This document shows positions 1 to 8,235 of a stretch of 55,314 bases of DNA, in pieces. The stretch lies in NCBI GenBank assembly GCA_017473335.1, contig JAFULN010000058.1, positions 1 through 55,314 on the forward strand, written 5' to 3'. How positions within the stretch are numbered: position 1 is the stretch's first letter; every line of letters starts with the position of its first letter. Origin of the DNA: Erysipelotrichaceae bacterium. GTDB lineage: Bacteria; Bacillota_I; Bacilli_A; Erysipelotrichales; Erysipelotrichaceae. The notes below the pieces were generated by a model. That model saw only the letters and a list, made by a program, of their open reading frames with translations, searched no databases and was not told where the DNA came from. The position numbers were made by a program, and so were the translations under genes.

Positions 1-912
1 ACTACCTATTATTATGTGACCAACCTGCAGGGTGATGTTGTAGCGATACTGAACAAAGCAGGGAAAGCTATTGTAGAATACAGTTATGATGCATGGGGAA
101 ATGTAGAGAGCATCACAGGAGAGTACAAGGGTGGATTAGGGCTAAGAAATCCATTATTGTACAGAGGATATGTCTACGACAGAGAGACAAAGCTATACTA
201 TCTGAATTCAAGATATTATGATCCAGAAACAGGAAGATTCTTGAATACAGACATCTATCCATCCACAGGACAGGGACTGATTGGAAACAACATGTATGCG
301 TACTGTCTGAATAATCCAATCAATTGTGTTGATCCTTCAGGCCAATTTGCACTTCTTCCATTTTTAGGAGCCATGGCAGGCGGGGCACTCGGAGGTGCAG
401 TGATATCAACGTTGTCCTATGTTGTAGCAAGCGGATTGAGTGGAGATGAGATGACAAGTGCAGGGCTTTTCAATGCAGCAGTGAGTGGAGCGCTAAGTGG
501 AGCAATTGGAGGAGCTATTGGAACGATCACGGGTCCGATATTCACAATGAATGCTGATAAAGCAAAGAAGGTATTCTCACTCGGTGTTGGAGCAGCAATG
601 GGGATAAAAGCAGGGATCGAAGCAGAAGGAACATCTATGCAACGTGCAGTAATTGCAGCAGTTGTAGGAGCAATCACAGCTGCCTCTACATATTGTGGCG
701 CAAAGATTGATGCATATCTCAGTACAGAGAATATAGCATTGAATGCATTCACGAACGCATCTGCAACAATGTTCACAGGGACAGTGGGAGAAATTGCATC
801 TTTGAGTGCACAACAAGTGATATCGAAAAAGCCAAGCGTATCATCAAGGACCAAAAGGCTTTCCAGCGGAAGCAGGAATACAGGCAGATTCTATAGAGCG
901 ATAGCATACTAA
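1..912 (+). CDS. Rhs/YD-repeat toxin, C-terminal part (5' end outside window)
   Basis: The reading frame is open at the left edge, so only the last ~303 codons are present. The visible N-terminal ~105 residues are a typical Rhs core end: YD-repeat text (YSYDAWGN), then LYYLNSRYYDPETGRF and the closing DPSGQ near residue 110. After DPSG comes a variable tip of ~185 residues rich in Gly/Ala, with several hydrophobic stretches (GAMAGGALGGAVIS and similar) and a basic Ser/Arg tail. Rhs proteins carry a toxic tip delivered to rival cells or released as polymorphic toxins; the Gly/Ala tip here could be membrane-active, but its activity is not recognised. An immunity-like gene follows 14 bp later. 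The strand is G-rich, unlike the C-rich genes after 1.8 kb. Confidence 0.88.
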   Translation, partial: TTYYYVTNLQGDVVAILNKAGKAIVEYSYDAWGNVESITGEYKGGLGLRNPLLYRGYVYDRETKLYYLNSRYYDPETGRFLNTDIYPSTGQGLIGNNMYAYCLNNPINCVDPSGQFALLPFLGAMAGGALGGAVISTLSYVVASGLSGDEMTSAGLFNAAVSGALSGAIGGAIGTITGPIFTMNADKAKKVFSLGVGAAMGIKAGIEAEGTSMQRAVIAAVVGAITAASTYCGAKIDAYLSTENIALNAFTNASATMFTGTVGEIASLSAQQVISKKPSVSSRTKRLSSGSRNTGRFYRAIAY

Positions 913-926
913 GGAGATGATAGAGT

Positions 927-1439
927 ATGATCAAACCAGAATATGAAATGAAAGAATATAATTATAAACATAATTATATATTGACCATTGGATATGTGAT
1001 TATTGGATTGTTTGTACTGATTGTTACTATTTATGTTGCATATCTATCATATTTTGAAGATGGTTATTCTCTGGTTGATGTATTAATATTTTGTTTTGGG
1101 TTATTGTCTTTAGCATTTTTAATCTTTTATGAAGGTTGGCTTTGTTATATAGAAGGGACGGTTAAATATCGATTCGAACATAAAGGGTTGAGAGCGATGT
1201 ATCAAATCGGGAAGCCAAAATTTATTCCATGGGACGATTTTCAAGAGGTTTGCATAGCACACCCGCCTGGAGAGAAAAATTGTCCTCCTAGTATCTTTTG
1301 TATCAAGAAAGATGCGAAAAGAGGCGTATTTGCATTTTGGAAAATAGATAACCGTACAGTATTCAGAATAAGATATACACAAGAAATATATGAAAGATTA
1401 AAAGAGATTTATCCACATAGGATAGTAGATTATAGGTGA
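927..1439 (+). CDS. Two-helix membrane protein, candidate Rhs immunity protein
   Basis: A 170-residue protein with two adjacent hydrophobic segments (about residues 17-40 and 49-70) and a soluble C-terminal half containing aromatic-rich beta-like text (FIPWDDFQEV, FRIRYTQEIYERL). It starts 14 bp after the Rhs gene with AAGGAGATG upstream, so the two are co-transcribed. Small genes directly behind Rhs tips normally encode the cognate immunity protein; a membrane-bound immunity protein would fit a tip that acts on membranes. The family itself is not recognised. Immunity function is inferred from position only. Confidence 0.6.
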   Translation: MIKPEYEMKEYNYKHNYILTIGYVIIGLFVLIVTIYVAYLSYFEDGYSLVDVLIFCFGLLSLAFLIFYEGWLCYIEGTVKYRFEHKGLRAMYQIGKPKFIPWDDFQEVCIAHPPGEKNCPPSIFCIKKDAKRGVFAFWKIDNRTVFRIRYTQEIYERLKEIYPHRIVDYR

Positions 1440-1463
1440 CAGTAAAATCACTATCCATCATAA

Positions 1464-1769
1464 AGAAAAGTTGAAAATACTCGCAAGGGTGGAAGCTATA
1501 CGACAACTTATGAATATGATTCAGTGAATCAGCTGATCAGAGAAAATAATGAGAAAGCCCAGAAGACAGTCGTATGGAGCTATGATTCAGCAGGAAATAT
1601 CACCAGCAGAACAGAATATGCCTATACAACAGGACAAGTTTCCTCACCAACAGATACAGTCACATACAGCTATACAGCCAACAGCTGGAAAGACTTACTG
1701 ACAGAGTATGATGTAAATAATGAGGCCAATAGAAAAGACTGTTTTTACTATTACATCAAAAGAAACTGA
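1464..1769 (+). pseudogene. Stranded Rhs YD-repeat fragment
   Basis: This stretch reads for ~101 codons in one frame after a TAA at 1461. It begins GGSYTTTYEYDSVNQLIREN and continues with WSYDSAGNITSRTEYAYTT and VTYSYTANSWKDLLTEYD, which are YD repeats from the region before an Rhs core. There is no start codon with a ribosome binding site and no core or tip after it; the frame ends in unrelated text. It is a leftover of a second Rhs copy, or of a displaced tail from recombination at the locus. It abuts the RBS of the next gene. Confidence 0.75.
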
Positions 1770-1779
1770 GGTGAACGAT

Positions 1780-2397
1780 ATGAAATTCATTCTGATTCGA
1801 CATGGAGAAACCTACGCTAATTCGCTGTACAACACAGAAGAAAGAATTCTTATTGGCTCTCATGATGCACCTGTCACTTATTTAAATGATACAGGGAAAT
1901 CACAGGCATCCATTACTCATTCTATTTTAAAAGATACACAGGTTGATGATATTTATGTTTCAGATTTAACTCGTACCAAGCAGACAGCTTCCATTGTCTT
2001 CCCTCATCGTACATTTCACTATACTCCTTTATTAAGAGAACGATCTTTAGGATCAGATCAGGGAAAACGCGCATCAGATATCTTTCAGAGTGAAGATGCA
2101 TGGAACTATCACGTTGACTTAGAAAAAGATACTCTTGAACAGCGCCTTACAAAAAGAGTCTCTGATGGTGAAAACTATCTGATGGTCATAGATCGATGCA
2201 GGACATTCTTAAATCAGTTTAATTTTAATGAAAAGAAAACAGTTGCGATTGTAGCACATTTTCATTTTATACGCTGCCTCATTTATGTATTGTTAAATAA
2301 AACACCAGATCTTCAGATGTTTGAGTTGATGATTCCTAATGCTGAACCCATTGTCTTTGAATATGATGGAAATCAGTTTCATTGGGTAAAATACTGA
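1780..2397 (+). CDS. Histidine phosphatase family protein
   Basis: A 205-residue member of the histidine phosphatase (phosphoglycerate mutase-like) superfamily. The catalytic motif LIRHGET is at residues 5-11, with His8 as the expected phospho-acceptor. The second catalytic His lies in the VAIVAHFHFIRCL segment near residue 155. Start chosen at ATG 1780, preceded by GAGGTGAAC; a longer frame from 1720 would run through the Rhs fragment and lacks an RBS. These enzymes dephosphorylate small phospho-metabolites in the cytoplasm; the substrate cannot be read from the sequence. A 66-bp gap separates it from tdk, so co-transcription is likely. Confidence 0.85.
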   Translation: MKFILIRHGETYANSLYNTEERILIGSHDAPVTYLNDTGKSQASITHSILKDTQVDDIYVSDLTRTKQTASIVFPHRTFHYTPLLRERSLGSDQGKRASDIFQSEDAWNYHVDLEKDTLEQRLTKRVSDGENYLMVIDRCRTFLNQFNFNEKKTVAIVAHFHFIRCLIYVLLNKTPDLQMFELMIPNAEPIVFEYDGNQFHWVKY

Positions 2398-2463
2398 TTC
2401 ACTCTTGAAAAAGAATTCAATTTCAAGGACAATAGAAGTAATAAGAAACAGAGGAATAGAATT

Positions 2464-3036
2464 ATGGCTAAACTTTACTTTTACCATGGGGCAATGGGCA
2501 GCTCCAAAACTGCAAATGCTCTAATGACAGAATACAATTATGCAGAACGAGGACAAAAAGCACTCCTTGGAAAAACAAATATTGATACACGTGATGGTGT
2601 CTATAAAATCAAATCAAGAATTGGTTTAGAAAAAGAATGTATTCTTTTATCTGATATCTGCAATATGTCAGATGAAGCCATCAAACATTATGATGCAGTC
2701 ATCGTAGATGAAATTCAGTTTGCAGCACCTGAGCAAATTGATTTTTTAGCACATATCGTAGATGATTTGAATGTACCAGTCATTTGTTATGGACTACGTA
2801 CAGACTTCCAGCTGAATCTGTTTGAAGGATCTAAACGCTTATTAGCACTCGCAGATGTCATTCAGGAAGTAAAAACAGTCTGCTGGTGCGGTAAAAAAGC
2901 CATCTGTAACGCACGCTACAATAAGGATGGTATTGTACGTGCCGGTGCTCAGGTCATGCTGGGGGCAAATGATGATTATATTGCACTGTGCAGAAAACAT
3001 TTCTTAGAAGGTAAATTATACAGTGATGAAAAGTAA
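2464..3036 (+). CDS. tdk: Thymidine kinase
   Basis: This 190-residue protein is a type II thymidine kinase, which phosphorylates thymidine with ATP in pyrimidine salvage. The Walker A loop GAMGSSKT is at residues 9-16 and the Walker B-like DEIQF at 82-86. Cys140/Cys142, Cys148 and Cys176 form the zinc-binding lid typical of the family, followed by CRKH near the C-terminus. Length matches the bacterial enzyme. AGAGGA precedes the ATG. A hairpin terminator follows at once, closing the transcript begun at the phosphatase gene. Confidence 0.95.
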   Translation: MAKLYFYHGAMGSSKTANALMTEYNYAERGQKALLGKTNIDTRDGVYKIKSRIGLEKECILLSDICNMSDEAIKHYDAVIVDEIQFAAPEQIDFLAHIVDDLNVPVICYGLRTDFQLNLFEGSKRLLALADVIQEVKTVCWCGKKAICNARYNKDGIVRAGAQVMLGANDDYIALCRKHFLEGKLYSDEK

Positions 3037-3062
3037 CAGGCAGTTCTAACTGTCTGTTTTTC
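3037..3062 (+). terminator. Intrinsic terminator after tdk
   Basis: A hairpin with inner stem CAGTT/AACTG and outer CAG/CTG begins right after the tdk stop codon and runs into TTTTTCT. Confidence 0.7.
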
Positions 3063-3122
3063 TATGCACAAATTGAAATCCATTCCAAAGAATTGTACAA
3101 TGAAAACACAGAGAGGTCCTCT

Positions 3123-3602
3123 ATGAAACAATTATTCATTACAAGTCCATCATTTCAGGATGGCGATTTTATTCCAGAAAAACATACAGGAAAGAAGGGC
3201 ATATCTCCTGCTTTTCATGTTGAAAATATCCCAGCAGATAGTCAATCTCTTGTGATTATCATGGATGATTTAGATACTCCACTAAAAAAAGAATTTACAC
3301 ACTGGATCATATGGAATCTACCTCCATTCGCTGATATCCCAGAAGGTATTCCAGAAGGAGCTATCGTTGAAAATCTTCAGCGCGCTATACAAGGTGTAGC
3401 CTATGGTCAAAACAAATACAAAGGTCCTAAGAAATCATTGTTGCCCATCAAATCTCATAGATATGTTTTCAAATTCTATGCACTAAATACATCCCTGGAT
3501 TTGATTTTCTCTGCAGAAAAACATCATCTAATCAAGGCTATGAATTCTCATATCATTGCCACCGGAAGTATCCTTGGAAGATACCCTCATCAAGAATCAT
3601 GA
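3123..3602 (+). CDS. YbhB/YbcL family (PEBP-like, Raf-kinase-inhibitor-like) protein
   Basis: A 159-residue protein of the bacterial phosphatidylethanolamine-binding-protein fold. Recognisable elements are the N-terminal LFITSPSFQDGDFIPEKHTGKKG, the ligand-pocket text MDDLDTPLKKEFTHWIIWNLP, and the C-terminal HRYVFKFYAL segment. These cytoplasmic proteins bind small anionic ligands; their physiological role in bacteria is poorly known. Start taken at ATG 3123, behind AGAGAGGT; an in-frame ATG at 3093 lacks an RBS. The stop codon overlaps the next start (ATGA), so it is translationally coupled to the acetyltransferase. Confidence 0.88.
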   Translation: MKQLFITSPSFQDGDFIPEKHTGKKGISPAFHVENIPADSQSLVIIMDDLDTPLKKEFTHWIIWNLPPFADIPEGIPEGAIVENLQRAIQGVAYGQNKYKGPKKSLLPIKSHRYVFKFYALNTSLDLIFSAEKHHLIKAMNSHIIATGSILGRYPHQES

Positions 3603-4165
3603 AACCATTAAAACAATTAACACTGAAAACTCAGCGTATCTACTTAAGGCCTATAAACAGTTCAGATTTGGAAGATTTTTATGACATCGCATCCATCCCT
3701 GAAGTATCTTTATCTATCGCATGGCCTAAAGTACAGAACATACAAGACGCCAAAAACCTGTTGGTTGATTTTTTGCACAACATAACCTTTGTAATAGAGC
3801 TATATACAACACACAAAGTTATTGGTATTCTGCAAGTTGATGACATCGTTCCGGTTTTAAAACATCATCCTGCACTTCTAAACAAGAAAGGATGTACGCT
3901 TTCTTTTGCGCTGCATCCTCACTTTCAAAGACAGGGAATCATCACAGAAACACTTCGATCTTTTCTAGATGTACTTTTTCATCAATATGCCTTTGACTAT
4001 GTCAACTGCGGATATTTCGACTTTAATGAAGCCTCTAAAAAAGTACAGGAAAAACTAGGATTTCAATTTTTGCACGTCCATCAAATACAGCTTAATCATG
4101 TCACAATTGATGTTCTTGAAAACGTTTGTTGGAACCCAAAATATAAGAATGATCCTCTCAAATGA
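3599..4165 (+). CDS. GNAT family N-acetyltransferase (RimJ/RimL type)
   Basis: A 188-residue acetyltransferase. The N-terminus LKTQRIYLRPINSSDLEDFYDI matches the Acetyltransf_3/RimJ-RimL pattern, and SFALHPHFQRQGIITETLRSFLDVLF holds the acetyl-CoA pyrophosphate loop (RQGI). EASKKVQEKLGFQFLHV is the usual C-terminal motif. It would transfer acetyl from acetyl-CoA to an amine, substrate unknown. It overlaps the PEBP gene by 4 bp. It is one of four GNAT genes in the window, with low mutual similarity by eye. Confidence 0.87.
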   Translation: MKPLKQLTLKTQRIYLRPINSSDLEDFYDIASIPEVSLSIAWPKVQNIQDAKNLLVDFLHNITFVIELYTTHKVIGILQVDDIVPVLKHHPALLNKKGCTLSFALHPHFQRQGIITETLRSFLDVLFHQYAFDYVNCGYFDFNEASKKVQEKLGFQFLHVHQIQLNHVTIDVLENVCWNPKYKNDPLK

Positions 4166-4182
4166 AGATCATTCTTTTTTAT
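4145..4182 (+). terminator. Intrinsic terminator after GNAT gene
   Basis: AAGAATGATC (4145-4154) pairs with GATCATTCTT (4167-4176) and runs into TTTT. The 5' arm overlaps the end of the coding region. Confidence 0.8.
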
Positions 4183-4220
4183 GCCAAAATTATTCTTTAA
4201 GTATAATTTTGGCATAAAAA
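4176..4220. repeat. Perfect long inverted repeat between convergent genes
   Basis: ATGCCAAAATTAT (4181-4193) and ATAATTTTGGCAT (4203-4215) are perfect inverted copies around a 9-base loop. Flanking T and A runs extend the pairing to about 18 bp. Neither strand has a U-run after it, so it is not itself a standard terminator. It sits between a plus-strand and a minus-strand terminator. Confidence 0.75.
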
Positions 4221-4224
4221 GAAA

Positions 4225-4245
4225 GAGCGAAGTTCTTCTTCGCTC
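4225..4245 (-). terminator. Terminator of the pRiA4b-like gene
   Basis: GAGCGAAG (4225-4232) pairs with CTTCGCTC (4238-4245). Read on the minus strand the hairpin runs into CTTTCTTTTTA. Confidence 0.75.
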
Positions 4246-4251
4246 ATATCA

Positions 4252-5097
4252 TTATGCTTGAAACTCTACAGGGAAATCATCACCGAAATCTGGTTCTTCT
4301 AGTTTTTCATAAGACATTTTTAACTCCAAAATTTCATCCACAAAGTCTTCAATTTGACTGTTTTTTAATTCAGACACACATTCATCTTCAGCACATTCTG
4401 CAACTGTGATTTCTCTTCCTTCATAGAATGTGTACACTTGTTGAGGATTTTCCACATATTGTCTTAGCAATTCATAACTATCTTCCCAAATATTATATCC
4501 TACACCACCAAGCAGCACTGGAACATTCTCTGCAAAATCAACTTTCTGTTTTCCTTTGTATCTGATTGTGAATTCCCAGTTATCCCCAAAATCGTACACC
4601 ATCTGAATAACATTTCCTTTACGAAGTTCTAATGCTCCTAATGGCACTTTATCTGCAGGGATAGACTCCCATTCTTCATCATTCAACATGAATACATCTT
4701 TCTTGTAGACTAGATGAAACATATGACTTCCATCTGCACGAAATGCTGCCATGACTGCATACGCCAAATCAGACATCATCATAAATCCAGGCATACGAAA
4801 CTCGCGTGTACTTTGAATCAATGGATCTTTCAACTCCACTTCAAACAAGTAAGAATCACTATGCATCGCAAGTACATTCATAAACTCTTCCATCTGATCA
4901 TAAAATGCTTCTTTCTGTTCATTTTCTGGAAACATAAGAACCTGACTCAAGATTGTCTTCATAAAGTCTATTTGTGCTTCATTCGTTGCACCTTCTTGTT
5001 GTGTCATTCGAAGAAACTTTTGAATCTTTTTATCCTTAATCTCCAATATTTCTTCTGCCATGTTTTCTAAATGTTTATCCATTATTTTTGTAATCAT
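4252..5097 (-). CDS. pRiA4b ORF-3-like domain protein
   Basis: A 281-residue protein. The central and C-terminal part carries the plasmid pRiA4b ORF-3 family pattern: a beta-grasp-like domain with FRMPGFMMMSDLAYAVMAAF, HLVYKKDVFML, and the signature VYDFGDNWEFTIRY, then VLLGGVGYNIWEDSYE. The first ~80 residues are charged and helical (DKHLENMAEEILEIKDKKIQKFL). The family occurs alone and in mobile elements; its biochemical role is unknown. Start at 5097 behind TGGAGGATTACCT; the longer frame upstream lacks an RBS. It is transcribed alone, downstream of the asnA terminator. Confidence 0.8.
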   Translation of the reverse strand: MITKIMDKHLENMAEEILEIKDKKIQKFLRMTQQEGATNEAQIDFMKTILSQVLMFPENEQKEAFYDQMEEFMNVLAMHSDSYLFEVELKDPLIQSTREFRMPGFMMMSDLAYAVMAAFRADGSHMFHLVYKKDVFMLNDEEWESIPADKVPLGALELRKGNVIQMVYDFGDNWEFTIRYKGKQKVDFAENVPVLLGGVGYNIWEDSYELLRQYVENPQQVYTFYEGREITVAECAEDECVSELKNSQIEDFVDEILELKMSYEKLEEPDFGDDFPVEFQA

Positions 5098-5151
5098 AGG
5101 TAATCCTCCACCTATCTCTATTTTAACAGAATATACACTCACTTCCCACAA

Positions 5152-5177
5152 GAAAAAACAGTACAAAACTGTACTGT
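5152..5177 (-). terminator. Intrinsic terminator of asnA
   Basis: ACAGTAC (5158-5164) and GTACTGT (5171-5177) form the stem. On the minus strand it is followed by TTTTTTCTT, directly after the asnA stop codon. Confidence 0.85.
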
Positions 5178-6182
5178 CTATAAGAGTGATATATTCTTTT
5201 CCAGACATTCTTTGAGAATTTCTTCAGACCATAAGCTTGCCTGTACTTCACCAATATGTACCTTTTTTAGAAGCATCATGCATAAACGGCTCTGTCCAAT
5301 ACCGCCGCCAATTGTATAAGGCAGTTCTTCCTTTAAAACAGCCTGATGATATGGAAGCTGTAAACGTTCTATACAGTTTGCCTTTTCACACTGTGATTTG
5401 AGTGATTCTGCATCAACACGAATTCCCATGCTGGAAATCTCCAGAGCACAATGCAAAGGTTCATACCAATACAACAAGTCTCCATTCAACTTCCAGTCAT
5501 CATAGTCAGGTGCACGTCCATCATGTCTTTCTCCATGAGAAAGCTGATCACCAATCTTCATTAAAAAGACACATCCCAGTTTCTCACAAATCGCATTTTC
5601 ACGTTCTTTTGAAGTCATGTCTGGATACATATCCAACAATTCCTGAGAAGTGATAAAATGTACCTCTTCTGGCAAATGATAGACAGAGTGCGGATATTTG
5701 TACCACACTTCATGTTCAATGTGCTTAATCACCTTAACAATTGTACGCACTGTTTCTTTCAGCATTTCTTCAGTACGTTCTTCTTTCAAGATAACCTTTT
5801 CCCAGTCCCACTGATCGACATACGCTGAATGCAGATTATCTAAATCTTCATCTCTGCGAATCGCATTCATATTTGTATATAAACCTTCATTTGGCGCAAA
5901 ACCATATTTCTTCAGCGCCATACGTTTCCATTTTGCCAAAGAATGTACAACTTCAATCACATCATCTTTGAAATCTTTCATATCAAAGCTTACCGGACGC
6001 TCTACACCACTCAAATCATCATTTAATCCTGAACTCTTTTCCACAAACAATGGTGCACTAATTCTTTCCAGATTCAGCTGCAATCCAAGCTCTTTCTGAA
6101 ATTTATCACGAATCAGTTTAATCGCATCCTGTGTTTCCCTTACAGTCAATACAGACTGATAGTTATTTACCGTATATTTCAT
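5178..6182 (-). CDS. asnA: Aspartate-ammonia ligase (asparagine synthetase A)
   Basis: A 334-residue cytoplasmic enzyme that makes asparagine from aspartate, ammonia and ATP; it is related to class II tRNA synthetases. The sequence matches the family from end to end: [21 protein letters not shown] near the N-terminus, [49 protein letters not shown], and the C-terminal [18 protein letters not shown], which holds the motif 3 arginine. Start at 6182 rather than 6191, because AAAGGATGATATGT gives the right spacing. It has its own promoter (6207-6234) and terminator, so it is a single-gene unit. Confidence 0.96.
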   Translation of the reverse strand: MKYTVNNYQSVLTVRETQDAIKLIRDKFQKELGLQLNLERISAPLFVEKSSGLNDDLSGVERPVSFDMKDFKDDVIEVVHSLAKWKRMALKKYGFAPNEGLYTNMNAIRRDEDLDNLHSAYVDQWDWEKVILKEERTEEMLKETVRTIVKVIKHIEHEVWYKYPHSVYHLPEEVHFITSQELLDMYPDMTSKERENAICEKLGCVFLMKIGDQLSHGERHDGRAPDYDDWKLNGDLLYWYEPLHCALEISSMGIRVDAESLKSQCEKANCIERLQLPYHQAVLKEELPYTIGGGIGQSRLCMMLLKKVHIGEVQASLWSEEILKECLEKNISLL

Positions 6183-6206
6183 ACATATCATCCTTTTTAT
6201 TTAAAT

Positions 6207-6234
6207 ATTGTAGCTCAAAGATACAAACAGTCAA
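6207..6234 (-). promoter_or_regulatory. Sigma-A type promoter of asnA
   Basis: On the minus strand TTGACT (6229-6234) is followed after 16 bases by TACAAT (6207-6212), just upstream of the asnA RBS. Confidence 0.7.
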
Positions 6235-6262
6235 GAAAAAAGAGAACTTCATTCAGTTCTCT
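6235..6262 (-). terminator. Terminator of the pfkB-family gene
   Basis: AGAGAACT (6241-6248) pairs with AGTTCTCT (6255-6262); the minus strand continues into TTTTTTC. Confidence 0.85.
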
Positions 6263-6268
6263 TCTATG

Positions 6269-7201
6269 TTAATCTTTGACTTCGATATCTAATCCAATTT
6301 CTTTTGGCATAAATCTTGGACATACATTCTCAGAAGATGTAATGACAGAAGCAGCCAGATATGATCCAATTTCAATAGAATCAGACATATTCTTTCCATA
6401 AGTCAAACCAATAGATACCCCTGCACAGAATGCATCACCAGCACCAGTTGTATCTTTAACATGAACTTTTCTTGCAGGACAGATTCCTTTATCCCCCTGA
6501 AGATTTGAATAAACAGCCCCCTGAGCCCCCATTGTTACAACCATAGCAGGAATCTTCGCTGCATGAACTTTCTCATTCAATGTTTCACACATCTGCTCAG
6601 GAGTATAATCACTGTAATCGTCCGCAAACAACAAGCCAGCTTCCTGCTGATTACAGATAAAGCAGTCATAATATTTTAAGAGATCTCTGCGTTCTGCAGC
6701 AATCGACATATTTGAAACCAGTGCAAACAATTTCTTATTATGTTTCTTGCACAGTTCAATGACTTTCTTTACTAATGCCTTATTCAAGTCACATTCCAGT
6801 ACCACTGAATCTGCCTGAGAAATAATCTCATCGCCTTTTCTTTCCAGCAAATCAACAACTGGAAGCATGTTAGGTCGCTTAGAAATAGAACCAGCTACAT
6901 CCCCATTATTATCAAAGACAGCCAGCCAAGTCCCCATTCCATCAGGAATCGTAAGTACATAATCCGTATTGATTTTATGATTCTTCAATTTCTGAAGAAC
7001 TGCATCACCCAGTGGAGTATCATCCACAATCCCTACATAAGTAGGACGCAATTCAATGTTCGCAATGTCTTCAACAACATTTCTCGCAACACCACCATGA
7101 ATATATTCAATTCTTCCTACATTTCTGCCATTTGGAATGTAAATATCATGTGGAAAACCTTTAATATCCACAAATGCTGCACCAATTACGACCATACCCA
7201 T
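6269..7201 (-). CDS. PfkB family carbohydrate (ribokinase-like) kinase
   Basis: A 310-residue sugar or nucleoside kinase of the ribokinase/PfkB fold. The N-terminal signature region is GGVARNVVEDIANI; the C-terminal signature DTTGAGDAFCAGVSIGL holds the catalytic Asp and anion hole. VVLECDLN and VTMGAQGAVY are the usual strands around the ATP site. The substrate could be ribose, adenosine, pseudouridine or another sugar: the GGVARNV motif resembles pseudouridine kinase-type proteins, but this is not decisive. Start at 7201 with GAGGAGAAG upstream; the 9 codons before it overlap that RBS. It stands alone between its own terminator and a divergent GNAT gene. Confidence 0.88.
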   Translation of the reverse strand: MGMVVIGAAFVDIKGFPHDIYIPNGRNVGRIEYIHGGVARNVVEDIANIELRPTYVGIVDDTPLGDAVLQKLKNHKINTDYVLTIPDGMGTWLAVFDNNGDVAGSISKRPNMLPVVDLLERKGDEIISQADSVVLECDLNKALVKKVIELCKKHNKKLFALVSNMSIAAERRDLLKYYDCFICNQQEAGLLFADDYSDYTPEQMCETLNEKVHAAKIPAMVVTMGAQGAVYSNLQGDKGICPARKVHVKDTTGAGDAFCAGVSIGLTYGKNMSDSIEIGSYLAASVITSSENVCPRFMPKEIGLDIEVKD

Positions 7202-7335
7202 ACGATTTCTTCTCCTCAACACATACACATCTTATGGTAACATAAAATATATCTTTTTCAAAACACAAAAGTATCTGTTTCATTCGTTTTCTCTATGTAA
7301 AACATTTATAATAAATATATCTATTGAGGTTATTT

Positions 7336-7854
7336 ATGAACATACAACATCTTTCAACACAATATGAAACTAAAATATTAACACATCAGAACATTGATGA
7401 AATCTATGAATTATGCCTTGGAAATCCTCTTTATTATGATTATTGTCCACCTAGTATTACTAAGGACCAAATCCTAGCTGATATGAAGGCTCTTCCACCT
7501 CATAAAAGCTTTGAAGACAAGTTCTATATTGGATTCTTTCAAAATCAGAAGCTAATTGCAGTCCTTGATCTAATTTTAAGATATCCTGATTCAAATACTG
7601 CATTTATTGGATTTTTTATGATGCACTCGAAGCAGCAGAGAAAGGGAAAAGGAAGTGCACTTATTGAAGAAATATGTAAAGAACTCCAACATGAGTTTAA
7701 ATCCATCCGATTAGGCGTTATTCAAGACAATCCTCAAGCATCTCATTTTTGGAAAAAGAATCAATTCCTGCCTACAGGAATCATTGCGCATACAGACCTA
7801 TATGATATCACTATCATGGAAAGACAACTCACTGATTCATGTCATTTCCATTGA
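7336..7854 (+). CDS. GNAT family N-acetyltransferase
   Basis: A 172-residue acetyltransferase. The central part AFIGFFMMHSKQQRKGKGSALIEEICKEL contains the acetyl-CoA loop RKGKGSALI, followed by SIRLGVIQDNPQASHFWKKNQF, the typical last helix of GNATs. N-terminal KILTHQNIDEIYELCLGNPLYYDYCPP resembles a subfamily often annotated only as GNAT. Start at ATG 7336 with GAGGTT upstream. Its 3' end overlaps the tail of the convergent MGMT-family gene by 13 bp. Substrate unknown. Confidence 0.86.
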   Translation: MNIQHLSTQYETKILTHQNIDEIYELCLGNPLYYDYCPPSITKDQILADMKALPPHKSFEDKFYIGFFQNQKLIAVLDLILRYPDSNTAFIGFFMMHSKQQRKGKGSALIEEICKELQHEFKSIRLGVIQDNPQASHFWKKNQFLPTGIIAHTDLYDITIMERQLTDSCHFH

Positions 7855-8144
7855 TATTGTTTCATATCTACATGTCCATTTTTAAGAAACTGAACACCTT
7901 CTTCTTCAAGAAGGTGTTTTTGTGCATCCCAGACAGGAACAAGTCTGCCTTGTGCATTCACTACTCGATGACACGGATATTCCCCGTAATACCAGCTGTT
8001 TGAACATGCTTTCCCTACATGTCTGGCATGTTTAGGATATCCAATCATTTCTGCAATCTGTGAATAGCTCGCAACCTTTCCATAAGGGATTTCACTGATG
8101 GCAGCCAATGCCAGTGATTCAAATTCTTCCTGACTTCGATTCAT
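7842..8144 (-). CDS. MGMT-family DNA-binding protein (O6-alkylguanine transferase-like)
   Basis: A 100-residue protein consisting only of the C-terminal DNA-binding/active-site domain of O6-methylguanine-DNA methyltransferase. It has the helix-turn-helix text IPYGKVASYSQIAEMIGYPKHARHVG and the active-site motif YPCHRVV with the acceptor Cys58. Short alkyltransferase-like proteins of this size usually have Trp in place of that Cys; here Cys is kept, so methyl transfer is possible. It probably recognises alkylated guanine in DNA repair. A GGAGG-like run (AGGAGGCTAAGC) precedes the ATG. Convergent, 13-bp overlap with the GNAT gene. Confidence 0.9.
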   Translation of the reverse strand: MNRSQEEFESLALAAISEIPYGKVASYSQIAEMIGYPKHARHVGKACSNSWYYGEYPCHRVVNAQGRLVPVWDAQKHLLEEEGVQFLKNGHVDMKQYQWK

Positions 8145-8235
8145 GCTTAGCCTCCTGTTAGAACTTCAAAAAACTCTATCTCAATTGTCCTGATTCAATT
8201 ATAATAAAAGTAATCGATCTATGGAGGTTAAAACG

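Noticed and set aside
577..816. Cys-rich frame on the minus strand of the Rhs gene
   Set aside because: It is the complement of the glycine/alanine-rich Rhs tip, without RBS or family features.
1720..1779. A longer N-terminus for the histidine phosphatase
   Set aside because: It runs through the Rhs fragment in another frame, without RBS; the RHGET motif would sit too far in.
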